The notes beneath the pieces are model-generated. The model made no database searches. It had not been told where the DNA came from and saw only the letters and a list, made by a program, of their open reading frames with translations. A stretch of 64,000 bases of DNA, from contig DLKC01000084.1 in the NCBI GenBank assembly GCA_002478885.1, positions 1 through 64,000 on the forward strand. Direction: 5' to 3'. The position numbers and the translations under genes were made by a program. Source of the DNA: Chitinophagaceae bacterium UBA7600 (GTDB taxonomy: Bacteria; Bacteroidota; Bacteroidia; Chitinophagales; Chitinophagaceae). Within the stretch, counting starts at the first letter, position 1; every line of letters starts with the position of its first letter. Positions 18,321 through 27,478 of the stretch are shown in pieces.

Positions 18321-19658
18321 ATGTTTAAAAAAGTATTAATAGCCAATCGTGGCGAAATAGCACTGAGAGTGATAAGAACCTGCCGTGAAATGGGGATTAA
18401 GACAGTAGCTGTGTACTCAACCGCCGATAAAGATAGCCTTCACGTAAAATTTGCCGACGAGGCCGTTTGTATTGGCAAACCTCAAAGCACAGATTCTTAC
18501 CTCAATATTCCGCATATTATGGCGGCGGCCGAAATTACCAATGCCGATGCCATTCATCCGGGTTATGGATTTCTTGCGGAAAATTCCAAGTTTTCGCAAA
18601 TATGTGCCGATCATGGAATAAAGTTTATCGGGCCTAATGCCGAAATGATCAACAGTATGGGTGATAAGATCACCGCTAAGGAGACGATGATTAAGGCAGG
18701 TGTTCCCGTAGTTCCGGGTGGTGAAGGTTTACTAGAGAGTGTGGAACACGCAAAAACGCTTGCAAAAGAAGTCGGTTACCCTGTGATATTAAAGGCAACT
18801 GCCGGCGGTGGTGGAAAAGGCATGCGTGTGGTTTGGGAAGAATCTGAAATTGAGCGCAACTACAATATGGCCAAAACCGAAGCAGCTGCTGCGTTTAAAA
18901 ATGATGGCATCTATATGGAAAAGTTCGTAGAGGAACCACGCCATATAGAAATACAGGTAGCCGGCGATCAATATGGAAATGTGTGCCACCTCAGTGAAAG
19001 AGATTGTTCTATCCAAAGAAGGCACCAGAAACTGGTAGAAGAGTCGCCTTCACCTTTTATGACACCCGAACTGCGGGAAAAGATGGGTGCCGCTGCCATT
19101 AAAGCAGCATCTGCCATTAATTATGAAAGCGTTGGCACAATCGAATTTCTTGTCGATAAGCACCGCAATTTTTATTTCATGGAGATGAATACCCGTATCC
19201 AGGTAGAACATTGCGTTACGGAAGAAGTAATTAACTTCGACCTTATAAAAGAGCAATTGAAAATCGCAATGGGCGAAAAGATCTCCGGTCAAAGTTACGC
19301 GCCACAGATGTGTGCTATTGAATGTCGCATTAATGCAGAAGATCCCTATAACGACTTCAGGCCATCGCCGGGCAAGATTACTACGTTGAACACCCCGGGT
19401 GGACATGGCGTGCGTGTGGATAGCCACGTGTATGCAGGTTATGTAATTCCTCCTTACTACGATTCCATGATAGGAAAACTCATTGCTATCGCACGTACAA
19501 GAGAAGAGGCGATTAATACCATGTATCGCGCTTTGAGCGAGTACGTGATTGAAGGAGTAAAGACCACCATCCCTTTCCACCTGCAACTGATGCAGAACGA
19601 AGATTTCCGAAAAGGGAACTTCACGACTAAGTTTCTCGAAAGTTTCAAAATGGTTTAG
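18321..19658 (+). CDS. accC: acetyl-CoA carboxylase biotin carboxylase subunit
   Basis: AccC carboxylates BCCP-biotin using ATP and bicarbonate. At 445 residues it is the standard stand-alone subunit. It begins [19 protein letters not shown], followed by the ATP-grasp glycine loop [11 protein letters not shown] near residue 158. The catalytic region [15 protein letters not shown] is near 288, and the C-terminal domain has FRPSPGKI. No biotinyl domain is fused, consistent with the separate accB upstream. A terminator lies 15 bp after the stop codon. Confidence 0.97.
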   Translation: MFKKVLIANRGEIALRVIRTCREMGIKTVAVYSTADKDSLHVKFADEAVCIGKPQSTDSYLNIPHIMAAAEITNADAIHPGYGFLAENSKFSQICADHGIKFIGPNAEMINSMGDKITAKETMIKAGVPVVPGGEGLLESVEHAKTLAKEVGYPVILKATAGGGGKGMRVVWEESEIERNYNMAKTEAAAAFKNDGIYMEKFVEEPRHIEIQVAGDQYGNVCHLSERDCSIQRRHQKLVEESPSPFMTPELREKMGAAAIKAASAINYESVGTIEFLVDKHRNFYFMEMNTRIQVEHCVTEEVINFDLIKEQLKIAMGEKISGQSYAPQMCAIECRINAEDPYNDFRPSPGKITTLNTPGGHGVRVDSHVYAGYVIPPYYDSMIGKLIAIARTREEAINTMYRALSEYVIEGVKTTIPFHLQLMQNEDFRKGNFTTKFLESFKMV

Positions 19659-19669
19659 TAAGCATAGTA

Positions 19670-19695
19670 AGTCCCGCAACTGCGGGATTTTTTTA
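19670..19695 (+). terminator. rho-independent terminator of accC
   Basis: The stem TCCCGCA-AC-TGCGGGA is followed by TTTTTTT. Confidence 0.9.
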
Positions 19696-20271
19696 TTTTA
19701 TATGCCCAGCATTCGAATAAGTATTGAACGCTTATTACTCGATAGTGCCGGCTTATCCGGCATCGCACGCTTCGGAGTTCTGTAAACTATTCTTCAATAA
19801 ATAAGCCCTGTTATATTATTCGGGTACAAGGAAAACTGCCGATAGTTGATTTGAACGTACAAGAGTGCGACGCAACGAGGCTGAAGATAATTCAGGAGCC
19901 TGGCTCACCATTCATGCTTTATTTCCTGCGACCCGTTAAGACTTTCCATTTTAATGATATCATGTCTATTCCATTCGTCTGCGTAGGTATTAGAGTAGTC
20001 TTAAGAATTGCCAGCCGCGTTCTAATGATTTCCAAAAGCTGGCGTGAAAAAACGGTGACTTAAAATTGATATTCTTTGATTCAAAAATGAGATTGGCCTG
20101 GTCGTTAATAACGGAATTTGCAAACGTGAATTGCAAAAGGGCGTTGGCCAGGAATAGAATCTAATAGCACCTTTCTGTTCAGAGGCTGCTGTGGGTAGCA
20201 ACATAACAAGTAAAATAATTAACGGCAATATTGATATGGTTGCCCGTTACCTCCTCCAAAAATAATAACAT
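19696..20271. other. 576-bp region with no confident gene
   Basis: It holds a repeat element (19748-19905). On the minus strand near 19990-20228 short frames in two phases look like a broken secreted-protein gene: MPLIILLVMLLPTAASEQKG in one phase, then FANSVINDQANLIFESKN in another. Evidence for a pseudogene is weak. Confidence 0.4.
19748..19905. repeat. paired repeat element, left arm degenerate
   Basis: The right arm core at 19857-19876 is exact and is preceded by TTGAAC. A degenerate left arm (CCGGCTTATCCGGCATCGCA) starts at 19748. The right outer end is near GCCTGGCTC at 19899. Confidence 0.7.
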
Positions 20272-20718
20272 ATGAAAGCAATTATCACATTCCTGTTGCT
20301 ATGCTTTTGTTGCCTGCATGCTTTTGCACAAGACACTAATCAATATCATTATATCAGGGATTCGTTGCTTCACAAAAGCAGGAGTCAGAAAACAACTGCA
20401 TGGATTATGCTCGGGGCTGGTTCAGCCGTTGCTCTGGGCGGTTTGGTGTTGACAGCGGTAGATGCTACAACTGAACTGGTAGGAGCCGTTGTTGACGGAA
20501 CGGGGTCTACCTCTCCGCTTGGCCCGGTGTTGATGCTTTTAGGAACCGGAAGCGTGGCCGGAAGTATTCCACTCTTTATAGCTTCTGGTAAAAACAAACG
20601 CAAGGCAATGCAATTCTCAGCGATTACACAGGCCGTAGAAGTGCCGGTAACCGGTGGTTTTGCATATCGATATCAACCGGCAATCAGTGTGAGGTTTGTG
20701 TTGGGAAGCAGGAAGTAG
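20272..20718 (+). CDS. secreted or membrane protein of unknown function
   Basis: The product has 148 residues with a clear signal peptide (MKAIITFLLL...HAFAQ, 20 residues) and two hydrophobic stretches (about residues 43-62 and 84-103) separated by a Gly/Thr-rich turn. The C-terminus AISVRFVLGSRK resembles a closing beta strand. I recognise no family. The next gene begins 45 bp downstream on the same strand and also encodes an exported protein, so the two may be cotranscribed. Confidence 0.7.
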   Translation: MKAIITFLLLCFCCLHAFAQDTNQYHYIRDSLLHKSRSQKTTAWIMLGAGSAVALGGLVLTAVDATTELVGAVVDGTGSTSPLGPVLMLLGTGSVAGSIPLFIASGKNKRKAMQFSAITQAVEVPVTGGFAYRYQPAISVRFVLGSRK

Positions 20719-20763
20719 CTTGCCTTTTAATGACGAATTCCATAATCATCTAAACAGCTTAAA

Positions 20764-22455
20764 ATGAAAGCGAGCATTCTGTTGTTTACAGTAGCGTTAT
20801 TTATGCTGGCGGCTTTATTTATTACGCAGCAATCGTGTTACAGGAAGTTTTACAAGGTTGCTGATACGCCAGGCAACTCAGACCTTGCATCTGTTGTTAG
20901 CAACCAGCCCGAGAAATACTTTATTCTTCGTTTGGGTACCAGTGCGTTTCACATGCAGAATATCGTGCTTGATTCCGACAATAAAAAGATTACCTGCACA
21001 CTTGACCGTATATCGCCAGACCATCTTACTTATCTCATCGAAAGCAAAAAGCAAGGTATACATTATCTTCCCTCAAAAGAAGGCGAAGTATTGAACGAAG
21101 TCCATATTTACGCATTGCAGGATAATCAGCTACAGTATGGTTCCAGCTATGTACTCGACTTTAATAAAATATCAAAAATTGAAATACTGGAGAAAGACAA
21201 AGGCCGCACAACAACAAGCACCATCATCAGCACTGCTGGTATTGCCGTGACAGTTGGTCTATTTTTAGCCGCAATAGTTGGCTCAAGCAGTTCAACATCT
21301 GGTGGCGGAGGTTCAACACAGGGACAAGGCTCCTGCCCGTTCATTAGCGTTTATAATGGAAATGAATTTGTAACGCAAGGTGAGTTATGTGCGGGCTCGG
21401 TCTACCCGCAAATGGCGAGAAATGATTACCTGCAACTAAGTATGGAGCCTATAACTGAGGGAAAATTTCAACTAAAGATCAGTAATGACCAGCAGGAAGT
21501 TCAGAACACCGACCTTGCAGAGCTGATGGTGATTACCCATGACAAGAATGTGCAAATGCATGTTGACCAGGATGGCAGGCTCTATTCACTAAGTGATCCC
21601 GTAACACCGGTTGTTGCAACAACAAGCGGCCGGAATATTTTAAATGAGGTAGTAAAGCAAAATGATGACCTCGTTTATTCCTACGACGATACCTCTTCGG
21701 GCATGCATAATAACCCGGTTGAGCTAAGCTTTAATAAAAGCGCAAATGCAGGTAAGGCCAAACTTATCATCAACGTAAGAAATGGATTCTGGATGGATCT
21801 TGTATTCAACAAAATGTCTGAAGGTTATGGCACTTACTATCCGGAATTTGTAAAACAGCAACACGCAAAATCTGCCGACCAGTTAAAGGAATGGCGCAAC
21901 AGGCAGGATATTCCGCTAACGGTTTCCGTGCTAACCAAAAATGGCTGGCAGAAAATACAGGATATTGTTTCTGTCGGTCCGCTTGCATACCGCGACATCG
22001 TTGTGCCAATCGACTTGCAAAATATTCTGGGCGATAAGATACAAGTCAGGCTAAGCGCTGGTTTTATGTTTTGGGAACTTGATTATGCCGCCATGGATTT
22101 TTCAAATGATCAACAATACAGCATAGAGAAATTATTGCCGGAAAAGGCTACCGATGAAAAGGGGAATGACGTTACCCGCTTGCTGTCCGCAGCCGATGAG
22201 CAGTACCTCGTTCAAGCTGTGCCCGGCACGCTCACTACTGTTGATTATGCCTACGATAAAACATTGCCTGCAAACAAAACGCAAACATTTGTACTGCACT
22301 CAAAAGGCTACTATGAGTATGTGCGTGATTTTAAAAATAAACCCGACGTTGCTTTTCTGCAGCAGTTTAAAAACCCCGGCGCCTTGTCCAACTACAGCAT
22401 GAATTTATACAAGCAGGTCGTGAATGGCAATTTTAGCAGCATCGCAAAAAAGTAA
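20764..22455 (+). CDS. exported protein of unknown function with Cys-Pro-Phe motif
   Basis: The 563-residue product has an N-terminal membrane or signal segment ending QQSC, so it may be a lipoprotein, although the lipobox is imperfect. Residues 158-178 form a second hydrophobic stretch followed by a Ser/Gly-rich linker. After this comes SCPFISVYNGNEFVTQGE, resembling a motif in large extracellular Bacteroidota proteins where a CPF-V/I-Y-x-G turn precedes repeated beta structure. No enzyme motif was seen. It sits directly upstream of a repeat element and the lipid operon, but the 197-bp gap suggests a separate unit. Confidence 0.75.
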   Translation: MKASILLFTVALFMLAALFITQQSCYRKFYKVADTPGNSDLASVVSNQPEKYFILRLGTSAFHMQNIVLDSDNKKITCTLDRISPDHLTYLIESKKQGIHYLPSKEGEVLNEVHIYALQDNQLQYGSSYVLDFNKISKIEILEKDKGRTTTSTIISTAGIAVTVGLFLAAIVGSSSSTSGGGGSTQGQGSCPFISVYNGNEFVTQGELCAGSVYPQMARNDYLQLSMEPITEGKFQLKISNDQQEVQNTDLAELMVITHDKNVQMHVDQDGRLYSLSDPVTPVVATTSGRNILNEVVKQNDDLVYSYDDTSSGMHNNPVELSFNKSANAGKAKLIINVRNGFWMDLVFNKMSEGYGTYYPEFVKQQHAKSADQLKEWRNRQDIPLTVSVLTKNGWQKIQDIVSVGPLAYRDIVVPIDLQNILGDKIQVRLSAGFMFWELDYAAMDFSNDQQYSIEKLLPEKATDEKGNDVTRLLSAADEQYLVQAVPGTLTTVDYAYDKTLPANKTQTFVLHSKGYYEYVRDFKNKPDVAFLQQFKNPGALSNYSMNLYKQVVNGNFSSIAKK

Positions 22456-22470
22456 AGCCAATATCATGTA

Positions 22471-22600
22471 CCCGGCCGTTGTTGCCTATGGCATCACCCG
22501 TTGCGTCGCACACTTGTACGGCAGATCAATTGCCAGCAAACCAACAGCCTGCTGAATAAAGTTCCGAACGTAGAAGTGAGTGACACAACAGGCGCCGGGT
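22471..22600. repeat. short paired repeat element with one variant arm
   Basis: The left arm core at 22500-22519 is standard (minus orientation). The right arm core at 22570-22589 is the GTGAGTGACACAAC variant. The outer ends are CCCGGCC at 22471 and GCCGGG at 22599. The inner spacer is only 50 bp, the shortest in this window. Confidence 0.88.
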
Positions 22601-22652
22601 AAAGAACCTGGTGCCGGTAAAAAATAATACACCTGCATAGAAGAATCATCGA

Positions 22653-23765
22653 ATGAAAACGCAACTCGCCGATATTAATTTTCTCTCAGTCAAGTACCAT
22701 GCTGCGCAGCCGAAGGATGAGTTTTTCCCCGTGTTGAAAAGAAGGGTCGATGCTTATTTTTCCTATAACCGGATCTCGAAATGCGGTAACCGGCTGGTGT
22801 GGTTTAAAATTGTACTAGTGCTTATGTTGTTTGCCGGAACGTACAGCCTGCTGGTATCGGATTATTTCTCCCCGGCGGCAGATCTTTTGCTCGGCATTCT
22901 ATGCGGCTTAAGCCATGTGCTGATCGTAATGAATATCGGCCACGATGCCGGGCATAATGCGCTGTCTCAAAATACAAAAGTTAATCACCTGGCATGCTGG
23001 GCCATTGAGTTTACCGGCCTCAGCCACTACATGTGGAAGCTCAATCATAATGTAATCCATCATCCATACCCGAATGTGCGGCCTGTTGATAGTGAGCTGA
23101 ACATGGCGTTACCTTATTTGCGCCTGGGCAGTATATATCCCAAGCGATGGTTTCATCGTTTTCAGCATATTTATGCGCCGTTTATTTACCTGTTCTTTAC
23201 CATCAATCTCATTTTTATCCGCGATATACAAGACTCCGGTATTCTCCCGAAAGAAAGCAGTCAACGCACGATCAGGCAGTTTCCGAAGCGGCATTATGTA
23301 TTGTTATTTTTTACAAAGCTTGTTTATATCGGTTACGCGCTTGTAATACCCATGCTTGTTTTAAGTATTGTATGGTGGAAGGTTTTGATAGGATTTGTTG
23401 TTGTTCATTTTGTAATGAGTATGGCGGAAATGTGTATCCAGCTTCCATTGCACATTAATGAAGAGACAGTAGTAACGGAGATCGATGAGAAAGGCGTTAT
23501 ACCAAATTGCTGGTACAGACAAATGCTGGAAGGGACAGTTGATTACTGGTGCGAAAGCAAGGTCGCCAATTTTTTGTTTGGCGGTATTAACACGCATACA
23601 ATACACCATATGTTTCCAGGCATATGTCATGTGCACTATGTTGCGTTAACAAAAATACTTGCAGATACTTCGCAGGAATTTGGCATGCCTTATCACAGGG
23701 CGTCGTGGCGGGCATCGATGAAGTCGCATTTTAGAAAGCTGCATCAACTTGCAATAGAACCATAA
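22653..23765 (+). CDS. membrane fatty acid desaturase
   Basis: The product is a 370-residue di-iron desaturase/hydroxylase of the membrane-bound class. The three histidine boxes are HDAGH (97-101), HNVIHH (132-137) and HTIHH (315-319), the last followed by MFP. Hydrophobic segments flank the boxes (about 50-95 and 215-260). It would insert a double bond or hydroxyl group into an acyl chain in the inner membrane. It is the first gene of a five-gene operon; the next gene begins 16 bp after its stop codon. That context suggests it acts on the lipid made by the operon, or on its acyl donor, but this is inference. Confidence 0.9.
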   Translation: MKTQLADINFLSVKYHAAQPKDEFFPVLKRRVDAYFSYNRISKCGNRLVWFKIVLVLMLFAGTYSLLVSDYFSPAADLLLGILCGLSHVLIVMNIGHDAGHNALSQNTKVNHLACWAIEFTGLSHYMWKLNHNVIHHPYPNVRPVDSELNMALPYLRLGSIYPKRWFHRFQHIYAPFIYLFFTINLIFIRDIQDSGILPKESSQRTIRQFPKRHYVLLFFTKLVYIGYALVIPMLVLSIVWWKVLIGFVVVHFVMSMAEMCIQLPLHINEETVVTEIDEKGVIPNCWYRQMLEGTVDYWCESKVANFLFGGINTHTIHHMFPGICHVHYVALTKILADTSQEFGMPYHRASWRASMKSHFRKLHQLAIEP

Positions 23766-23781
23766 TTGTAAAAAATATTTT

Positions 23782-25089
23782 ATGCATCCCGCAACGTTCA
23801 AAACAGGCCCGAAACAATTACTACAGGCAGATGAAGTCATCATCGACAATTACAACAAATATTACGCGGCCTTAAAAAGTCCGGCAGTACTTGCAGGTCT
23901 TTCCTTCGAGGAGAGGCTGTATACCGCCCATGAAATTGTGGAGGGCGTAAAGCGCGAGGACATGTATTTCTATCGCAGAACAAATGAAGATTTTAACATG
24001 CGTTGCGAGGGCAATAACGCCGTAGGGATAAATGCCCGACCGGTAAATCTTGCTTCCAATGATTACCTGGGGTTCACTAAACATCCCGTCGTTATTAAAG
24101 CGGCAACCAATGCCATTCAGCAATATGGTGCTGCATCTGGGAGTGTGCCGCTACTCGCGGGAACTACGGGTTTACATAAACGGTTTGAAAGCGAACTCGC
24201 TTCTTTTCTTGATTTTGAAAAGGCGATCACATACAATTCCGGGTACGCAGCTAACTACGGGCTACTCACCGCTTTGCTGACCGCGTCTGATGTGGCGATA
24301 CTCGATATGTCTGTGCATGCAAGTATCATCGACGGGTGTTGTAATACGAACAAGATTTATTTCAGTCACAATGATCCCACCTCGCTTAAGATCGCTTTGA
24401 TGAAAGCAACCGGTTATCAAAATAAGCTGGTGATTATTGATGGCGTTTATTCTATGGATGGGGACATCGCCCTGCTTGACGAAATTATGGCTATCACCAA
24501 AGAAGAACATGCCTGGTTGATGGTTGATGAGTCACATGCGACCGGGGTAGTCGGCGGACAAGGCAAAGGAACACACAGCCATTTTGGGCTAAGTGAAAAG
24601 GCAACAATACTTACAGGTTCACTCGGAAAAGCATTGGGTGGTTCGGGTGGATATGTGGCTGGTTCCTCAGAACTGGTCAGCTTCCTGGAAATTACCAGCC
24701 GGCCATTTATTTTTTCCACTTCCATACCTCAACACTGCGCTGCGCAGTTGTCAGCGGCGCTTTGTTTACTTAAAACCGGTGACGGTGCACTCGACAGGCT
24801 TTGGTCGAATATTAACTACTTCAAACGTGGAATGGACGAGATCGGTTTTGAGCCAAGCCAGGCTGCTTCAGCGATTATCCCGGTGATCATACGGGATGAA
24901 GTGAAACTGTTGAACTTCTGTAGTTTCCTGCATCACAACAATGTATTTGTGAACCCGGTATTTTACCCGGTTGTGTCAAAGAAGAAATCAAGGATAAGGA
25001 TTTCGGTTACGGCATTGCTCAAGGAGGATGAGTTGTCTTATTCCCTAGACCGGATTGAAACCGCGGCCAATAAATTTAATATTGTTTAA
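23782..25089 (+). CDS. alpha-oxoamine synthase (serine palmitoyltransferase-like)
   Basis: This PLP enzyme joins an acyl thioester to an amino acid with loss of CO2. The 435-residue protein has an N-terminal extension of about 60 residues, then NDYLGFTKHP (93-102), LLAGTTGLHKRFE, DMSVHASIIDG, and DESHATG (249-255). The PLP lysine is in SLGKALGGSGG at residue 283. Family members make sphingoid bases (serine), sulfonolipid bases (cysteate), KAPA (alanine) or aminoketobutyrate (glycine). Biotin genes are absent, and a GNAT acyltransferase gene follows after 3 bp, so a sphingoid or sulfonolipid base is the best reading. The amino acid substrate cannot be decided from sequence. Confidence 0.88.
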   Translation: MHPATFKTGPKQLLQADEVIIDNYNKYYAALKSPAVLAGLSFEERLYTAHEIVEGVKREDMYFYRRTNEDFNMRCEGNNAVGINARPVNLASNDYLGFTKHPVVIKAATNAIQQYGAASGSVPLLAGTTGLHKRFESELASFLDFEKAITYNSGYAANYGLLTALLTASDVAILDMSVHASIIDGCCNTNKIYFSHNDPTSLKIALMKATGYQNKLVIIDGVYSMDGDIALLDEIMAITKEEHAWLMVDESHATGVVGGQGKGTHSHFGLSEKATILTGSLGKALGGSGGYVAGSSELVSFLEITSRPFIFSTSIPQHCAAQLSAALCLLKTGDGALDRLWSNINYFKRGMDEIGFEPSQAASAIIPVIIRDEVKLLNFCSFLHHNNVFVNPVFYPVVSKKKSRIRISVTALLKEDELSYSLDRIETAANKFNIV

Positions 25090-25092
25090 ATC

Positions 25093-26289
25093 ATGCCGGT
25101 AAAGGAATTCACCATACGAGAGGTAAATTCAAAAGCTGACTGGAAGCGTTTTCTACGATTACCATGGCAATTGTACAAAAATGATCCGCTTTGGGTTCCA
25201 CCATTGTTGTATGACCTGAAACGACAATTGAATAAAAAGCTCAACCCTTTTTTTAAAGAGGCAGAAGCGAAATACTGGATTGCCTTTTCGGGTGATGAAT
25301 GTATCGGAAGAATTGCTGCCATTATCAACCATCAACACAATGAATACTATGATGAAGCAACCGGGTTCTTTGGCTTCTTTGAATGCATCAACGACGAAAA
25401 TGCCGCCGCTATGCTGTTAGGCACGGCCCATGAATGGCTCTTGCAAAACAGGATGAAAGAGGTGAGGGGGCCGGTGAATTTGTCGCTGAATAATGAGTGC
25501 GGCTTCCTGGTTGAAGGCTTTGACAGGTCACCTGTGTTGCAAATGAACTATAACCATCGTTATTACCCGGAATTACTCATTGCTTGTGGTTATAAAAAAG
25601 AACATGACCTGCTCGCATACTATATCACCGACAAAATATTCAGCAATGACCGGGTGATGAAGCGTCTTGAGCGAATAACTGAATTGGTTACAAGAAGTGA
25701 GCAGATACAATTCCGGAATTTCAGGCCTTTTGAAATGAATGACGAAGTGCAAAGGGTTAGGAAATTATTCAACGATTATATGGCTGATAACTGGGGCTTT
25801 TTGCCCATGACAAAACCAGCGTGCGCTTTTATGGCGGAGTCATTAAAACCGGTTCTGGTAAAGGAACTGGCGATATTTGCCGAGATCAATGGAGCACCTG
25901 TCGGTTCTTCGCTGGCGTTACCTGACCTTAATTATGTCGTAAAGAAAATGAATGGGAAGCTTTTTCCTTTTGGCATTTTTACATTCCTTTTTTACAAGCG
26001 GAAAATAAAAGACATCAGAGTAATGCTTATGGGCTTAAGCAAACCTTATCGTAAAAAAGGCCTTGAAGCAGTATTTATCTATAAAACCATCCTTGAGTGT
26101 TTTAAAAGAAATATAACCGGGGCGGAGTTGTCGTGGATATCGGAAGACAATACGGTACTGATTAACGAACTTGAAAAGATGGATGCAGCGCTATATAAAC
26201 GTTACAGGATTTATAGCATGCCACTGGTAGACAACATTACACGAAAAGTTAATGCGCTACATTATGAGCAAGCGGCAACGAACATATAA
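25093..26289 (+). CDS. GNAT-fold N-acyltransferase, possible bacterial ceramide synthase-type enzyme
   Basis: The product has 398 residues with no signal peptide. It begins with a block WQLYKNDPLWVPPL typical of the large YghO-like GNAT proteins, has REVRGP-like and NLSLNNECGFLVEGFD segments, and a second GNAT half with MLMGLSKPYRKKGLEAVFI (acyl-CoA binding loop). Bacterial ceramide synthases described in other Gram-negative bacteria belong to the GNAT superfamily and are encoded near serine palmitoyltransferase. The position 3 bp after the alpha-oxoamine synthase gene fits N-acylation of its product. Direct equivalence is inference. Confidence 0.82.
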   Translation: MPVKEFTIREVNSKADWKRFLRLPWQLYKNDPLWVPPLLYDLKRQLNKKLNPFFKEAEAKYWIAFSGDECIGRIAAIINHQHNEYYDEATGFFGFFECINDENAAAMLLGTAHEWLLQNRMKEVRGPVNLSLNNECGFLVEGFDRSPVLQMNYNHRYYPELLIACGYKKEHDLLAYYITDKIFSNDRVMKRLERITELVTRSEQIQFRNFRPFEMNDEVQRVRKLFNDYMADNWGFLPMTKPACAFMAESLKPVLVKELAIFAEINGAPVGSSLALPDLNYVVKKMNGKLFPFGIFTFLFYKRKIKDIRVMLMGLSKPYRKKGLEAVFIYKTILECFKRNITGAELSWISEDNTVLINELEKMDAALYKRYRIYSMPLVDNITRKVNALHYEQAATNI

Positions 26290-27478
26290 TTTTTCCCTGG
26301 CGGTCATGACTTCTTTTTGCCTTGAGTATGGAAATATATCGGCACGGGGTTTTATGATGCTGGCTGTTTATTCTCTCAAACTATTGATTGCAATTCCATT
26401 CGATTTACTGCAACGAATATTCTATGGACGAAAAATAAACACAACAAAAATTACCAAAGCGCCGATTTTCATCATCGGGCATTACAGGAGCGGAACAACC
26501 TATATGCACACACTTTTAGCCAAAGATGAACGATTTGCCAGTTTGAGTAATTACGATATGATCTGTCCCTGCTCAAGCCTTTTGTTCGGTGCCGGTTTGA
26601 AGCGATTCTTACAATCGGTCATAAACCTGTTTCAGATAAAGACTTCAATGTTTAATAATAAAATCCCTGACCTGGATGAACCGGCGGAAGAAGACCGGTT
26701 TTTAATAAACAAAGCCGCTGCCTGCACCGATTACTGGGGGTTTCTTTTCCCCAGTAACAAGGATGGCTTGCAGCAATGTAGTGCCGGTTTAGCAGACGAC
26801 AGAAACTTCAACGCGTGGAAAAGCGCATACCTTGAATTGCTGCAACTGATCACGTATAAACATCATGGAAAGCAACTTGTGCTAAAGAGCCCCGCGAATA
26901 CCATGCGTATAAAATACCTGCTCCGGATATTTCCCGACGCAAAATTTATCTACCTGTATCGAAACCCATACGATGTGTTTTATTCCATGCGCAACCTGTG
27001 GATGCGATCGATCCGCAAATACTGCCTGCAGCAGGTAAGTAAGGAAGCGATAGCGGAAATTGTGCTGACCCACTTTGCCGCAATGATGGAGCAGTACGAA
27101 AAAGATAAAGCTCTCATTCCACCGGAGAACCTGTTTGAACTGCAATATGAACAGTTTGAAAAAGACCCGTTTGCCTGTATAAAGGAAATATATGAAACGC
27201 TTGGATTGCCTTCTTTTGATGCGTTTAGCGAAAGCCTGGGTAAACAGGTTTGTAAAGAGAGAGCCTATCAAAAGTTCCGGCACAAGCGGGATGCCGGGAC
27301 GACGGAGGCGATTGGCATGAGATGGGAGAAATATATTAAACAGTGGAAAGAACACAACGACCGCAATATGAAGCTGCCGGGTGAGCTGAACGTACAAGCG
27401 TGCGACGCAAGGGACGATGCTATGAAAGCATATCGCCCGGATCAACAATTGCCTGCTTATTCTAACGCCATTTTATGA
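26252..27478 (+). CDS. PAPS-dependent sulfotransferase family protein
   Basis: The product has 408 residues. The PAPS 5'-phosphosulfate loop is GHYRSGTTYMH near residues 77-86, and the 3'-phosphate region is LYRNPYDVFYSMR near 231-243. An N-terminal hydrophobic segment (about 33-55) may anchor it to the membrane. It would transfer sulfate to a hydroxyl, plausibly on the operon's lipid. The start overlaps the GNAT gene by 38 bp (ATG 26252) or 26 bp (ATG 26264). The last about 30 codons are built from a dispersed repeat (27392-27443), so the C-terminus is probably an acquired tail. The radical SAM gene overlaps its stop codon. Confidence 0.88.
   Translation: MRYIMSKRQRTYNFSLAVMTSFCLEYGNISARGFMMLAVYSLKLLIAIPFDLLQRIFYGRKINTTKITKAPIFIIGHYRSGTTYMHTLLAKDERFASLSNYDMICPCSSLLFGAGLKRFLQSVINLFQIKTSMFNNKIPDLDEPAEEDRFLINKAAACTDYWGFLFPSNKDGLQQCSAGLADDRNFNAWKSAYLELLQLITYKHHGKQLVLKSPANTMRIKYLLRIFPDAKFIYLYRNPYDVFYSMRNLWMRSIRKYCLQQVSKEAIAEIVLTHFAAMMEQYEKDKALIPPENLFELQYEQFEKDPFACIKEIYETLGLPSFDAFSESLGKQVCKERAYQKFRHKRDAGTTEAIGMRWEKYIKQWKEHNDRNMKLPGELNVQACDARDDAMKAYRPDQQLPAYSNAIL
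27392..27443 (+). repeat. repeat arm inside the sulfotransferase reading frame
   Basis: The core GTACAAGCGTGCGACGCAAG differs from consensus by two bases and is preceded by TGAAC as in other copies. The arm runs on to CGCCCGG near 27440. It is read in frame as VQACDARDDAMKAYRPD at the protein C-terminus. Confidence 0.85.

Noticed and set aside
19851-20063. Plus-strand open frame starting in a repeat core
   Set aside because: The start codon lies just before the repeat core and the product has no protein-like features.
20022-20228. Minus-strand short frame with a signal-peptide-like start
   Set aside because: The composition changes phase midway. It could be a broken gene, but the evidence is too weak to list as one.
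23782-25089. Biotin pathway KAPA synthase call
   Set aside because: No other biotin genes are near, and the operon context with an N-acyltransferase and sulfotransferase points to lipid synthesis.
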